From contig JAUCBJ010003510.1 of assembly GCA_032718475.1 (NCBI GenBank), positions 1 through 34,637 on the forward strand: DNA of 34,637 bases, given 5' to 3'. Under the pieces are notes generated by a model that was given only the letters and a program-made list of their open reading frames with translations, was not told where the DNA came from and searched no databases. The stretch comes from Nemertoderma westbladi (taxonomy: Eukaryota; Xenacoelomorpha; Nemertodermatida; Nemertodermatidae). Shown here in pieces: positions 9,844-20,460 of this stretch. Positions within the stretch are counted from its first letter, which is position 1, and each line of letters starts with the position of its first letter. Position numbers and translations under genes: made by a program.

Positions 9844-11085
9844 CCTAGAATAGAAACCGAGAACCTCTGTAGCCGCCCAGGTACATTGGGACGTACTGGA
9901 ACCACTTTGGAACCCGAATTGCAACTCATCCAAATGTAAGCACTCAGCCTGCGAGATCAGCATGACCCACTCAAACAACTTAATCAGAAGGGAGGATAAG
10001 GCAATAGCCCTGTAATTACTGGAAAGGGAATCGTCACCTAATTTATCTTTTATCAAAGGAATAATGACACACGTCAGTAAGAACTGTGGAACAAAGCCGT
10101 GAATGAGAAAACTGTTGAACAAATCACTTAAATGTGAACATAATTCTGGAGGACCATTGATCAGGCAATCAGAATCAAAATCAAAAGTTACGTCTGTTTT
10201 AGAGCTTTTTAGCCTATGTAGACCTTCACTGACCAAATCCGGAGTGATATGCGGGAAATCAGCTGAATCACATCCTTCGAGTTTATCGGTAATCTGCGAT
10301 CTAACGAACTCTAAATCGGAATCATACGGTTGATTATATAGATCCGAATATATACTGGCGAATCGGTCGGCTATCGATTGTGGGTCTGTACAACCATCAA
10401 TGGTCGAAGTCACAGTGTTCGGTGTGGATCTAAGTTTCTTTATTTCTTTAAATATATCACTATTATTCCTTAAACACGCCTGGAGGAGTTTATCTCGACG
10501 CACATTATCTACTGAACGTTTGAGCCGTCTGACGGCATACTTATACTGCGCGCGAGACACCCGTCGCATGTGAAAAAGCTGACTATTTTGTGAAGCATTT
10601 GGACACCCCGCCGAGACCCACAAGGAATGCCATAGGATAGCTTCATCTCTAAATGGTTTAACTCGCTCCGACCAACCGGGAAGTTTAGGGCGATTATTAG
10701 CAGCACGGGGCTCACCATTATAATTATTATTTAAACTACTACAGCTGATATCAATGCATTCAAGAATATCTAAAACATATTTTTCAATAAACAGTCTATG
10801 AGTAAGGTCCGCACAAAAAATATTACCACATGTTATACAACCTGACTCAACCTCAATGTCATCCAATTTATTATGTAGATTGTTTACAAAGTCATGTTGC
10901 TGTTCAATAGAAGCTCGCTTAAATTTAATTTTACCATTACCAGTAGCATCACCTGAGCTATAATTAACACGTGGTAAATCTACACCACTAACTTTCAACT
11001 TCAAAAATATTGGGTCATGAAAAGATAAATTAGCACCAGAATGTATGTTCGCGCTTTTGAAGACCTTTAGCAGTATTACACGCAT
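9844..11085 (-). pseudogene. LINE ORF2, endonuclease tail and RT N-terminal half (interrupted)
   Basis: Minus-strand frame from ATG 11085. Residues 17-26 (GANLSFHDPI) resemble the end of an apurinic-like endonuclease, which usually reads SDHxPI; here the Asp is changed. A linker rich in basic residues follows (to about 225), then RT fingers: TPDLVSEGLHRLKSSK (281-296), IIPLIKDK...NYRAIALSS (341-365) and QFGFQSGSSTSQ (389-400). LINE sequence stops after residue 414 (codon 9844-9846), where the hammerhead array begins; the frame then runs on meaninglessly to 9718. Most of the endonuclease is missing, so this copy was 5'-truncated near 11100. Removing the array and one octamer leaves the RT out of frame by one base, so the copy was already damaged or was damaged on insertion. 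Confidence 0.88.
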
Positions 11086-11524
11086 AATTAGCGTTGTTAT
11101 GTTGTTTTATATTAAAGCAATGATGATAATTGTAATTGTAAAGCAATGAGTGTAATTGGTGCATGTTATTTATCAACGTGTCTACAATGATTACTCATAA
11201 TGCGTGGAACAAAACCAATGTGGGGCGAGCCACGAAGTGAGTGAGCCTTAGCGTAGTGGTACCATTAATCAACCTGTCGTTCTGTCGTTCTGTCGTTCTG
11301 TCGTTCTGTCGTGTTCAATTTTAAACGTTAATAACTCGGCCAATCTTTGATGAAATCTATCCAAACTTGGTACACATGTTGTTTGGCAAAAGTTTAGAAA
11401 TTTTCCAAGTAGAATTTCAGTGTGGCCTTCGAGAAGCTAAGATAATAGCAGTTAATTAGTTAATTAAGTTATTACGGTAAAAACACCATTTTCAACCTGC
11501 CTTTTAAAGGAAATTAATTGTTTT

Positions 11525-12398
11525 ACACGTTCGTGGGGCCTTCGCGCAGCACGAGGCCCAGTTATGAGATACAAATTAAAATTGAGCGACTGTATCACAA
11601 AATCAGGTTTTGAGAAATTTACCCACACCACCAATCAATCAAAGAAAGGGGGACAGTACGTGTTCACCCCTTTTAATCCCCCCCCCCCCCCCCACCCTTC
11701 CCAACCACCAATACATAACCGCGACATCTACCACCCACGGAAGGGTAGCACGAACTTATTTCCAATCGCACGTTCAATATGCAAAGCCAGGTGGTTTATA
11801 GGAATATAATAAACGCAGTACTCGTATTCATTATAAGCCTCGTTGCGTTCGTCCTGTTTTGTATTTAAATATATTTCTTAAACGCAGGCTAGGACGTTCT
11901 TTATAATAATAATAACTAGGGATGCGATCAATATGTGAAGCCAGGTGGTTTATATAATAATTTAGTCAACGCAGTACTCGTCTTCATTATATGCCTCGTT
12001 GCGCTCGTCGCTTGTCCTGTTTTGTTATAAAATATTTTTCCTAAACGCAGACTGACGATCTTTATACAGTTATAACTATGCGAAGTTTCGAAACTGTGCG
12101 AGTAACTGTTGATACATCTATGTGGATATGTGTGATATGTGGAGATGTGTGATACAACGCCAACGCATCTTATGCCGATGTAGTAATATGGGTATTGAAA
12201 TAATATTAAATTAATGTACACTCTTAAAGCTGCAGCGAAAAAATGTAGCTAATTTCCTAGGTTACATATAAAATAATAATATTATTTTTAAGAACATTAA
12301 TTTTACTACTTTGCAAAAATTCAATTAAAAAATAACCAGACATATACATTGTGGAATAAACTATTTCAGAAGCCTACACAACAGCCATGCCATGGATA
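11525..12398. repeat. 874-bp direct repeat, copy 1
   Basis: Begins ACACGTTCGTGGGGCC and ends CCATGGATA; copy 2 is 1388 bp downstream. Differences are few: length of the C run (about 11681), an extra AAAG in copy 2, and scattered single bases. Each copy holds an internal degenerate duplication of about 155 bp (AAGCCAGGTGGTTTATA at 11785 and 11938). The small frames in it on both strands are conserved only because the DNA is duplicated. Confidence 0.93.
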
Positions 12399-12912
12399 CT
12401 ATGAAATTTCCCCGCTCAAGATAGCTAGTAAATTCCACCTGCCTTGCCAATAGTATAGGACCCCTTAATTTTGTTACTACCAGTCAACCAGTTCCGGTAC
12501 CCAAATAACTATGTATGTCATTCAACTCACTTTGAACACCAGTACTAGTAGTCAAGTAGACAGTACCGACCACCGTTCAAATTGGGTATGACTGCAGTTT
12601 TTTTTGCTGAAAGTGTTAACTTGTATAAACCATTTGAAATTATGTTATATTTCACATAGTCCGCATTGAGCAATTTTTTCTAGAACACTATTTATCTTAA
12701 CGACAGATTTTTTACATAGCAACAATAATGAATGAACACACAAGGGTATATTTATCTATTTAGACACTGGTCAATCATAAATAAGGAGAAACCAAGCTCG
12801 AGAAAATAAAAATGTAAGGAATAAGGATTATGTTTGCAGTTATGAGTTACAAATTTTGTAACATTGCAGTGTTATGGCAAACACTGTTACTGGTAGTGAA
12901 CTTGTAATACAT

Positions 12913-13786
12913 ACACGTTCGTGGGGCCTTCGCGCAGCACGAGGCCCAGTTATGAGATACAAATTAAAATTGAGCGACTGTATCACAAAATCAGGTTTTG
13001 AGAAATTTACCCACACCACCAATCAATCAAAGAAAGAAAGGGGGACAGTACGTGTTCACCCCTTTTAATCCCCCCCCCCCCACCCTTCCCAACCACCAAT
13101 ACATAACCGCGACATCTACCACCCACGGAAGGGTAGCACGAACTTATTTCCAATCGCACGTTCAATATGCAAAGCCAGGTGGTTTATAGGAATATAATAA
13201 ACGCAGTACTCGTATTCATTATAAGCCTCGTTGCGTTCGTCCTGTTTTGTATTTAAATATATTTCTTAAACGCAGGCTAGGACGTTCTTTATAATAATAA
13301 TAACTAGGGATGCGATCAATATGTGAAGCCAGGTGGTTTATATAATAATTTAGTCAACGCAGTACTCGTCTTCATTATATGCCTCGTTGCGCTCGTCGCT
13401 TGTCCTGTTTTGTTATAAAATATTTTTCCTAAACGCAGACTGACGATCTTTATACAGTTATAACTATGCGAAGTTTCGAAACTGTGCGAGTAACTGTTGA
13501 TACATCTATGTGGATATGTGTGATATGTGGAGATGTGTGATACAACGCCAACGCATCTTATGCCGATGTAGTAATATGGGTATTGAAATAATATTAAATC
13601 AATGTACACTCTTAAAGCTGCAGCGAAAAAATGTAGCTAATTTCCTAGGTTACATATAAAATAATAATATTATTTTTAAGAACATTAATTTTACTACTTT
13701 GCAAAAATTCAATTAAAAAATAACCAGACATATACATTGTGGAATAAACTATTTCAGAAGCCTACACAACAGCCATGCCATGGATA
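12913..13786. repeat. 874-bp direct repeat, copy 2
   Basis: Second copy of the 11525-12398 block, same orientation, within the same TIR-bounded element. The 514-bp spacer between the copies (12399-12912) has no coding character. High identity implies a recent duplication inside the element. Confidence 0.93.
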
Positions 13787-13956
13787 GTATTTATGTTATG
13801 ATATCTGTCATTCACCTGAGATAGCAATACAACATTTATAGTGAATTTAAAGAATGCTGTCTGGGCTGGAATAGCAATACTGGTTGTCTATTACTATTCC
13901 TCTCTAGTTAGTCTTAGCAACAACTCCCAGCCAGCAGCAGAGACTTGACCAATAAT

Positions 13957-13977
13957 CATTCCCAGCAACTGGGAATG
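13957..13977. repeat. Perfect 9-bp hairpin
   Basis: CATTCCCAG-CAA-CTGGGAATG forms a perfect 9-bp stem with a 3-base loop, in otherwise featureless DNA between the second 874-bp copy and the right TIR arm. No T tract follows it. Confidence 0.6.
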
Positions 13978-14497
13978 ACACACACATCCCATCTATGTAC
14001 CAGCATGTTGGCCAATAAATGAGCAGTATTTAATGAGAATACATTTTTTTTGCCGTTTTAATTACTTTAGATCAATTAAAGACACAATTATTAAAGCAAA
14101 TCACTTGAACTAATTAAAAACTATAATAGAATGGCGTATGTGGATTACATCTGTATAATTTTTAATTATAATTATTTAAATCTTATACTGTAAAACAATT
14201 AATTTCCTTTAAAAGGCAGGTTGAAAATGGTGTTTTTACCGTAATAACTTAATTAACTAATTAACTGCTATTATCTTAGCTTCTCGAAGGCCACACGGAA
14301 ATTCTACTTGGAAAATTTCTAAACTTTTGCCAAACAACATGTGTACCAAGTTTGGATAGATTTCATCAAAGATTGGCCGAGTTATTAACGTTTAAAATTG
14401 AACACGACAGAACGACAGAACGACAGAACGACAGAACGACAGGTTGATTAATGGTACCACTACGCTAAGGCTCACTCACTTCGTGGCTCGCCCCACA

Positions 14498-15690
14498 AGG
14501 CTCGGTGTGCAATTTGGAGCTCATCACTGTGGCCAAGTAATGCACCGGCATACCTGTCTGTCAGGAATATATGCTGTCAGCACCCTAACTCTCGCTAGAC
14601 ATGTATCCCCAAGAACTGGTGGAAAATATGTTAATTCGAATGTCGACTTTAAAGGCCGACGCATTTATGGACAGAATGGCGCAGGTTTATCTTTTTCGAA
14701 GTACTGTAGCAGTGGTTACCAAAACTGAGATGTTGTTTCTGTAATCGTGTGATGTCCGGTATTACCAGTGGACCGTGAAATGAAAGGTGAAAGACTGTCG
14801 ATGAAACAACTTCTGCATTTGCAGTAATTACTTTTAGTTGAATGTTTGATAATATATTTATTAACACGTTATCACTGTCCTTGTTCGCACACTTGCAATA
14901 AAAATTGAAAGCCCAATTTACAAATTGCTCCCACATCCAACCAAAGTTTGTAGGCTATAGTGGCGGCTGCCGGCTGCATATTATCTACAGCCGCTCTCCA
15001 GAATAATACTTGCGAGCCCGCTCTTCTTATATTCATTCTTGACTGCTGCAGTTTCCTTTAATTCTAAATTTTACATCTGAAATAAATAATACTTTCATTA
15101 TATTTTGTGCAAGATAATTCGCAATGCTAGGTTAGCTTTGCAGGAATTAAAAGTTCTAGGAATTCGAATAATATATCAATATCTGCATTATACAATAGTA
15201 AAAAAAGCCAATCAAACAGTCGGACTGAAGGCATCTCTTCGAAGATAGGGAGGACCTTTAGTCGCAATCAAAATTCATCCCTCTCCAGGGAAAAATCGAC
15301 GCAAATAACAGCTGGTTACTCCCAAAAATAAAACTGTAACCTGTTCTGTTGACTTTCGTTTATCATTTTGGTTAGAATAACGTGCCACTGTAACATGCTT
15401 CTGTCTCCCTCTTCAGTAGCTGCCACCCGAAGGTATGACTGGTGGTACTCCATCCAATAACGTCCATCCACTTCCAGTCTGCAAATTCAGCAGAAAGCAA
15501 TTCGGTCAAAGTTTCAATTGGTTGAGTATGAATTCTCCTAAGTCCATTTACACTTCTGACACTAAACCCCATCGAATATAAAAATTCCAGGATCATAAAC
15601 TAATATAATTACAACATTTTTGATGGGAATCACAAGACAACAGCAATGTGTTGCTACAGTCCAACCAATAATGCATCAGAGCCAGAACAA
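14498..15690. other. Gene-free stretch with weak frames
   Basis: Minus-strand frames at 14649-14936 and 15372-15596 have unremarkable composition and no domain I can name. A segment near 15260-15350 (GGGAAAAATCGACGCAAATAACAGC) has a degenerate copy at 27796-27885, indicating an interspersed repeat family. Confidence 0.4.
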
Positions 15691-15699
15691 GCAGTCAAG

Positions 15700-16362
15700 G
15701 GCTATAAGATCTGAATGGAGTCATTGATACCTACAAACACCACATTCGAAAAGAGTAAGGATGGACATTTAACTACGAGGCATACAGTAGTCAGCTCGTT
15801 CAACCTAATTTGTTCGGACCAGACCAGACTGCAGAGCTCAGATTCAGTTTGAGAGTCAGTAAACTCAGGACAAGCAAGCAAATCAACTATAACTGGGAGA
15901 AACGCAGAACTGACAATGCAGTAAAGGAAGCTCACACCGTAGAAGTTCAAAATCGCAAGAGAGAAGATGTTAAGATACTCCTACTCCAAAGTAAGAACTG
16001 AACAACCAACAGCCGAAAACATCAACAAGGTTGAGAAAGCTAAACAACTAGGCACCTGCCGAACTCCAAAGAAGTATTAAAAGCATGTCCAATTATAAAG
16101 CGAGTAGTGGATTAGGTGAAATCCCTGAAGAGGTATGGAAAACCGGAGTGCTAAAAAGACCATTTTCGGATGATTGCAACCAGATGTTAAAAGGGGACAA
16201 TCCACCACCAATTTGGACTAAAGGTCAACTAAAGCCTCTCCCAAAGGAAGGAGCCCTCGGCATACCAACAAACTATCGTGGGATCTGTCTGCTTGTGGTT
16301 GCTGCCAAAATATACAATAAAATGATTCTATATAGGGTTAGGCCCCACTTAGAGAATGTTGC
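15700..16362 (+). pseudogene. LINE relic: linker and RT finger region
   Basis: Plus-strand fragments in shifting frames. The peptide at 15805-15860 (FGPDQTAELRFSLRVS) looks like an ORF2 linker. At 16103-16362 a clear RT N-terminal block is seen: GLGEIPEEVWKTGVLK, then LKPLPKEG, and TNYRGICLL...AAKIYNKMIL, the classic NYRGISL-type fingers motif of non-LTR RTs. The sequence breaks off near 16362, before the catalytic domains. Stops and frame changes lie between the pieces, so this is dead. It is a different LINE lineage from the copy at 7637-11085, judging by its fingers motifs. Confidence 0.75.
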
Positions 16363-16692
16363 TCTTTTATGTTGCGTTTTATTCACATTTTTTTTATATA
16401 GGCATATGTTATAAACAAATAAAGTTGAAAAAATATTTCTACCATAACAAAAAAAATCTGCCATATTTTAAAATAAATAAATAAAATCTGAAATATTAAA
16501 AAAAATACAATAATATTGTATAAATGTTGGGTAAAGGCAATATGTTTCAGAACATTTATATGTATCAAAACTTAAAAATAGCTACATAAAAAGTATTATA
16601 AAATGATCAATAATGCTTGATAGGGCCGTGGTGATGGAGACGTTTTAAAATTCTCTTCCAACAACAATTGTAAAGCGAAAATACAAGTATTT

Positions 16693-16902
16693 TTAAATAT
16701 AAGTATTATACAATATTCTATATATTAAATGGTGGTGTACATAAAGTATATTACCTTTAAAATTGACGTAACAACTTCGATAGAATCGGGTTTCCAAAAT
16801 AGTTAGGTCTTCAAGCTCACCATCTCCCAAATCCAACGGAATCATCAAATTTCCATCAACTTCTTCGTATCGCGGCAATCTTGTTTCGCAAATCAATGGC
16901 AA
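16693..16902 (-). other. Possible isolated exon
   Basis: A minus-strand frame open from about 16920 encodes an acidic, well-mixed peptide (EVDGNLMIPLDLGDGELED, then ETRFYRSCYVNFKG) quite unlike the surrounding AT-rich noise. It is followed near 16755 by AAAG|GTAATA, a good splice-donor match, and preceded near 16923 by a CAGCGATAG|C acceptor-like site. No ATG starts it. I do not recognise the protein; it may be one exon of a transposon or host gene whose other exons are not visible, or a relic. Confidence 0.3.
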
Positions 16903-16963
16903 AAGTCCTTTCTCATATTGCTATCGCTGCATTTTTCTTGCGTTTCCAACTTTTGGATTTTTT

Positions 16964-16995
16964 GGATCTATCGCCTTACATAAGGCGGTAGATCC
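16964..16995. repeat. 15-bp near-perfect hairpin
   Basis: GGATCTATCGCCTTA, loop CA, TAAGGCGGTAGATCC: 15-bp arms with a single mismatch position and a 2-base loop. It lies just upstream, on the minus strand, of the possible exon at 16693-16902. The length and small loop suggest a recent inverted duplication or a fold-back terminus. Confidence 0.75.
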
Positions 16996-17139
16996 AGATA
17001 AGGCAATCTTTCTCAAACCTAAATGTCACTATTAATCACAATATTTTTTAATTATTTTCTCTTTAAGAAAATCTCTCTTTAAGGTTATTTTCATTGCCTA
17101 AATGTAACTTATTACTGCAATGTTTTGAATCATAAAAAC

Positions 17140-18650
17140 ATAATATTCTAGAATGTTTAATGTTGTTGCTAACACATTCTCTACATAGATTAACATTTTT
17201 TTGGTAATTTTGTTATGATTTTATCCTCCAAACAAACGGCAATAAAAAAAATTGCTCAACCTTTCCCAAAGTCTTTATAGCGAAAATTTATTGTTATAAT
17301 GTTGAACAACATCATGAGCAAATAAAATTGCAGTCATACGCTGGAGAACGGTTCGTCAGTAAAATGTACCAAGCGTCTACTCGACTATAGTAGGCGTTAG
17401 TGTTAGTTACATTAGTGGCTAGAGCTCCGGGCTAGAGTTCCGTATTCCTCCCCATTTGATATTTTGGTAACATTAATTGAAATAATAGATATACTTACAC
17501 TGTAATGTCCTCCTATATTTAGCGCAACTTTTAAGAAGAAATTTTGTGTTCTAGAACATTAGCAAATCAGCTAGCTATTATTTTGGGAACAGTTCCGTAT
17601 GCAGTCGCATTTTTATTACATAAATCATTGTTACCATGGCAAAATTGTAGAGTTCTAGAACAAAATATAATTACTATACACTGTTCTAGAACATAAAAAT
17701 AAAATAAAAAATATAGTTCTAGAACATATAGCTAGTCATTTTCCAAATTTAAAATGGCGAATAATTTAAAATAAAACTACATTTTTATAACATAAATCAT
17801 TGTTGCCTTGCAAAAAATGGAAACTGCTATAATTTCATTAATATTTTTTTACATTACGGTATGGGTATATGCATCAGTGTAAACCTGAAATATCAATGTT
17901 TTCAAATTTTTTTTATAATTACAAAAAATACTAGCTAGTAAAAAAACACTAGCTACCATAAAAACATATCTACCAATGTTCTAGAACACAAAAAAATTGC
18001 AGTATTTTTAGAAATTTCCAAAAAAAATGTTTATATAAAATAAATCATGTTTTGTTAAATTACTAGCTAGTCGATTAGCTAATGTTCTAGAACACAATAT
18101 TTTTTTTGAAAAATGTTGCAATGAAGTTAGTGGTGATATTACTATGCAAAAAGTACATAATTTCATTAATTAATATCAAAATATCAAATGCGACTGCATA
18201 CGGAACTCTAACCATTATTTTACAAAATATTGTTTGAGTCTTTGACTTTTCTGTGATGTTCTCATTGAGCGGGTCTAGTTGTTATTTAATATAGCTACCG
18301 GTAGTGTTATTAATGTTGTAGCCATTGTTTTAAAAAATATTTTTCTTTTTTGGTGTTATGTTATTGAATAATGTTTTAAGCAACACTGAAACTATTTTTC
18401 TTGTAACATTAGCTAATGGGGTGCAATCACTTGCCTAATTTGCCATTTGCCCAATGAGTCACTTGCCCAATAAAAAAGGGAACAGTTCCGTATGCAGTCG
18501 CATTTTTATAACATAAATCATTGTTACCATGGCAACATTGTAGAGTTCTAGAACAATATAATATATAATATGTAATTATTATACACTGTCTCGAACATAA
18601 ATAAAATAAAAAATATAATGTTCTAGAACATATTTATTTTATTATTCATT
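17140..18650. other. Cluster of TTCTAGAA palindromes
   Basis: The palindrome (G)TTCTAGAA(C) occurs about nine times: near 17148, 17552, 17650, 17684, 17711, 17979, 18085, 18545 and 18620, with outliers at 12678, 20207 and 20434. It equals the paired nTTCnnGAAn arrangement of heat-shock elements. Most copies lie in AT-rich DNA in and around the MITE at 17435-18208. Heat-shock factor binding is inference only; internal duplication of the repeat family explains part of the clustering. Confidence 0.5.
17435..18208. mobile_element. 774-bp MITE with TA target duplication
   Basis: Ends are GAGTTCCGTAT (17435-17445) and ATACGGAACTC (18198-18208), flanked by TA on both sides (17433-17434, 18209-18210). 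The inverted similarity continues inward through ATTTGATATTTTG and ATTAATT. TA duplication and GAGTTCC-type ends suggest a Tc1/mariner-mobilised non-autonomous element. It has no transposase frame. Related internal sequence (GTTCCGTATGCAGTCGCATT) recurs at 17592 and 18486, outside the expected terminal positions, so copies are nested or rearranged. Confidence 0.75.
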
Positions 18651-18834
18651 TATTTGTTTTATATATTTATTCAAATTTAAAATGGCTAGTAATTTAAAAT
18701 AAAACTACATTTGGCATTACTATGTTATGTGTACCAACTTTTTGACCATTTATTCGACCATGTTAATGGCTATTATCATGAAATTTTTTGTTTTAGAACA
18801 TAAATGTCATCTTCTATGAGACGTTACCTAGTAG

Positions 18835-19209
18835 GTACACAGTATTAATTCTACATTTAAATATAATTAAAGTTTATTGGAAGTTTTCCCCTGCATGGAT
18901 GTGATAAATCGTTAGTCCATCTTGACTATAGTCGACTGAAGCAAACTGATTCACCGTCTGTGTCCGTTCAGTTTTACTGAACACTGTCGTCGTCATATCT
19001 TGCTTTGGTCATTATACTGTCTTCTATTGGACGTTTCGCCATAATGGAATACAGTACACGTTAAATAATTATTTACATACAGTAGCTAGTCCCGTCACTG
19101 CAAACTGGATAATAAAGCAGCACTCATTAACATAAATGGAAATAATACATTCTGGAATACGGTAGTTTAAGTTGTTTCTATGTCTTTGAATACTTTGCAG
19201 CGTTCCGTC
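18835..19209 (+). repeat. Left arm of a long inverted pair enclosing the RING gene
   Basis: Runs from GTACACAGTATTAATTCTAC to GCAGCGTTCCGTC; its reverse complement is at 23425-23675. Similar blocks are ATTTAAAT.TAATTAAAGTTTATTG, CTGCATGGATGTGATAAATC and CATACAGTAGCTA through CAGCGTTCCGTC. The left arm carries about 130 bp (roughly 18935-19065) absent from the right arm. Confidence 0.75.
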
Positions 19210-19990
19210 CTATAGGCCGCAACGCTGTAAAGTAGTACTTTGCAGCGTTACGAGTAATTCACCAGAACGCTGTTAAGTTGACATAATGTAACAAAAATGA
19301 TAAAATACCGCTGGTGTCGTCAAATGAAAAAATAGGGAAAAAATCCATTCATGGAGATAATAAAAGCAACCTACTATAAAATTTTCCATTTCTTGAAAAT
19401 GTGCTAGAACAAAATTAACGTGTTGTAGATCATAATAAAAAAAATCTATTATGTTTCTATCACAATTTACACAATCACAATCTATTACAATTTACACAAA
19501 CACTAAAAGGTAACAGTTAGCAAACTTGTACATTTTGGTAAAAAATTAAAATGGGGGACGGGCGGTACTCTAGCCATTAATTTCTCCATAATAGAGAAAC
19601 AATTATATTTTTAAAAATACTAGCATGTAAACCAATGCACAATAATAATTATGTTAAAAAACACACTTATAAATCCTGAAAAACCTATCAAAAACACTGG
19701 CTATAATAAAAAAAAACACTAGCTACCACTTTAAAATTATTAGATGTCGTACTGTACATACAGAACATAGAATTTGATGTCTTAACATCATCGTCTCAAA
19801 GCAAAATGAGAAAAAGTAAAGAATAACTATTTATTATATCGTGTATGACTGTATCACACGCTGGTCCCAAGTGTTAATATTTACAAGAACGAGCGGTGCG
19901 AGTGAGTGAAATATTGAAACGAGGGACCGAAGTGAGATAAAGGTACATTATACACAATATACCGGTAATCCAGAAATTTACAATAAAAAC
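19210..19990. other. Gene-free stretch
   Basis: AT-rich with no coding frame. GAACGCTGTTAAGTTGACATAATG near 19264 matches the inner arm of the fold-back element at 23761. A GAACGAGCGGTGCGAGTGAGTG-like segment near 19890 resembles transposon ends that are common in animal genomes. Confidence 0.4.
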
Positions 19991-19994
19991 ACTA

Positions 19995-20319
19995 AAGGTC
20001 CGTTTCCGCGCAGCTTTTTTTTGAGCTTTATTTCAAACTTTTTTTAGTTAAACCAAATATTAATTGCTTCAAGATGAATCTGAGAAGTTTCGAATGCTAA
20101 AACATAAAATATAGAATAAAGCTCAATAAAAAGCTAGAAAAAAAGCTCACAAAAAGGTTTGAAAAAAAAACTAAAAAAAGCAGGGTCGAATATCATAATT
20201 ATCTAATTCTAGAACATATCTTCATTCTAACTGAACGTTAGAAAAGGCATATCAAGCTTGTAAAAAAGCTAAAAAAAAGCTTGAAAAAAGCTAGAAATAA
20301 AGCTCAAGAAACGGACCTT
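19995..20319. mobile_element. 325-bp MITE with TA target duplication
   Basis: TIRs AAGGTCCGTTTC (19995-20006) and GAAACGGACCTT (20308-20319) are perfect and flanked by TA (19993-19994, 20320-20321). Inverted similarity continues as TGAGCTTTATTTC against GAAATAAAGCTCA. The interior is packed with AAAAAGCT-type motifs and codes for nothing. TA duplication points to Tc1/mariner-type mobilisation. Confidence 0.8.
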
Positions 20320-20460
20320 TAAGCACCATTTTCGTTACCAATTAAATGTTATTTATTTGTGTGGAATTAATTTCGCACTACCAAATTGCCAAGGCGACAT
20401 ATTTTCCAACTGTACATCGCAGTGCGACAAGACGTTCTAGAACTACAAGGCCAAAAAATC

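Larger units (their letters stand above)
8818..9846 (+). mobile_element. Retrozyme-like array: three tandem 340-bp hammerhead units
   Basis: Three head-to-tail units start at 8821, 9161 and 9501 (periods 340, 340, 341). They are almost identical: I found one substitution (CATACTTG/CATAATTG) and one inserted base in unit 3. Each has a complete plus-strand type I hammerhead ribozyme, tRNA-like A and B boxes and a T6 tract. The octamer TTACACCT sits at the left LINE boundary (8818-8825), at both internal junctions, and at the right boundary (9839-9846), so the insert plus one octamer is exactly three units. Tandem repeats of roughly 170-400 bp with type I hammerheads are the signature of animal retrozymes, non-autonomous retroelements expressed as small circular RNAs. 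No protein is encoded. Insertion was into LINE RT sequence, antisense to it. Confidence 0.9.
11219..14497. mobile_element. 3.3-kb element with 308-bp terminal inverted repeats
   Basis: The left arm (11219-11526) starts TGTGGGGCGAGCC and its reverse complement ends the right arm (14190-14497). The arms are nearly identical over 308 bp (e.g. CAGTG/CGTGTG difference near 11423 and 14294) and each includes four to five tandem copies of GTCGTTCT. No clear target duplication flanks the ends. The interior has no transposase-like frame; it is filled by two copies of an 874-bp block and a 514-bp spacer, so it looks like a non-autonomous DNA transposon. A decayed relative of the arm is recognisable near 27955-28010. 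Confidence 0.85.

Noticed and set aside
10103-10333. Plus-strand frame across the LINE N-terminal half
   Set aside because: Shadow of the minus-strand RT fingers region; no domain of its own.
11928-13609. Duplicated 97-residue minus frames (11928-12221 and 13316-13609) as a gene pair
   Set aside because: Conservation is fully explained by the recent 874-bp DNA duplication; the peptide is Tyr/His-rich, lacks a domain and lies in a non-autonomous element.
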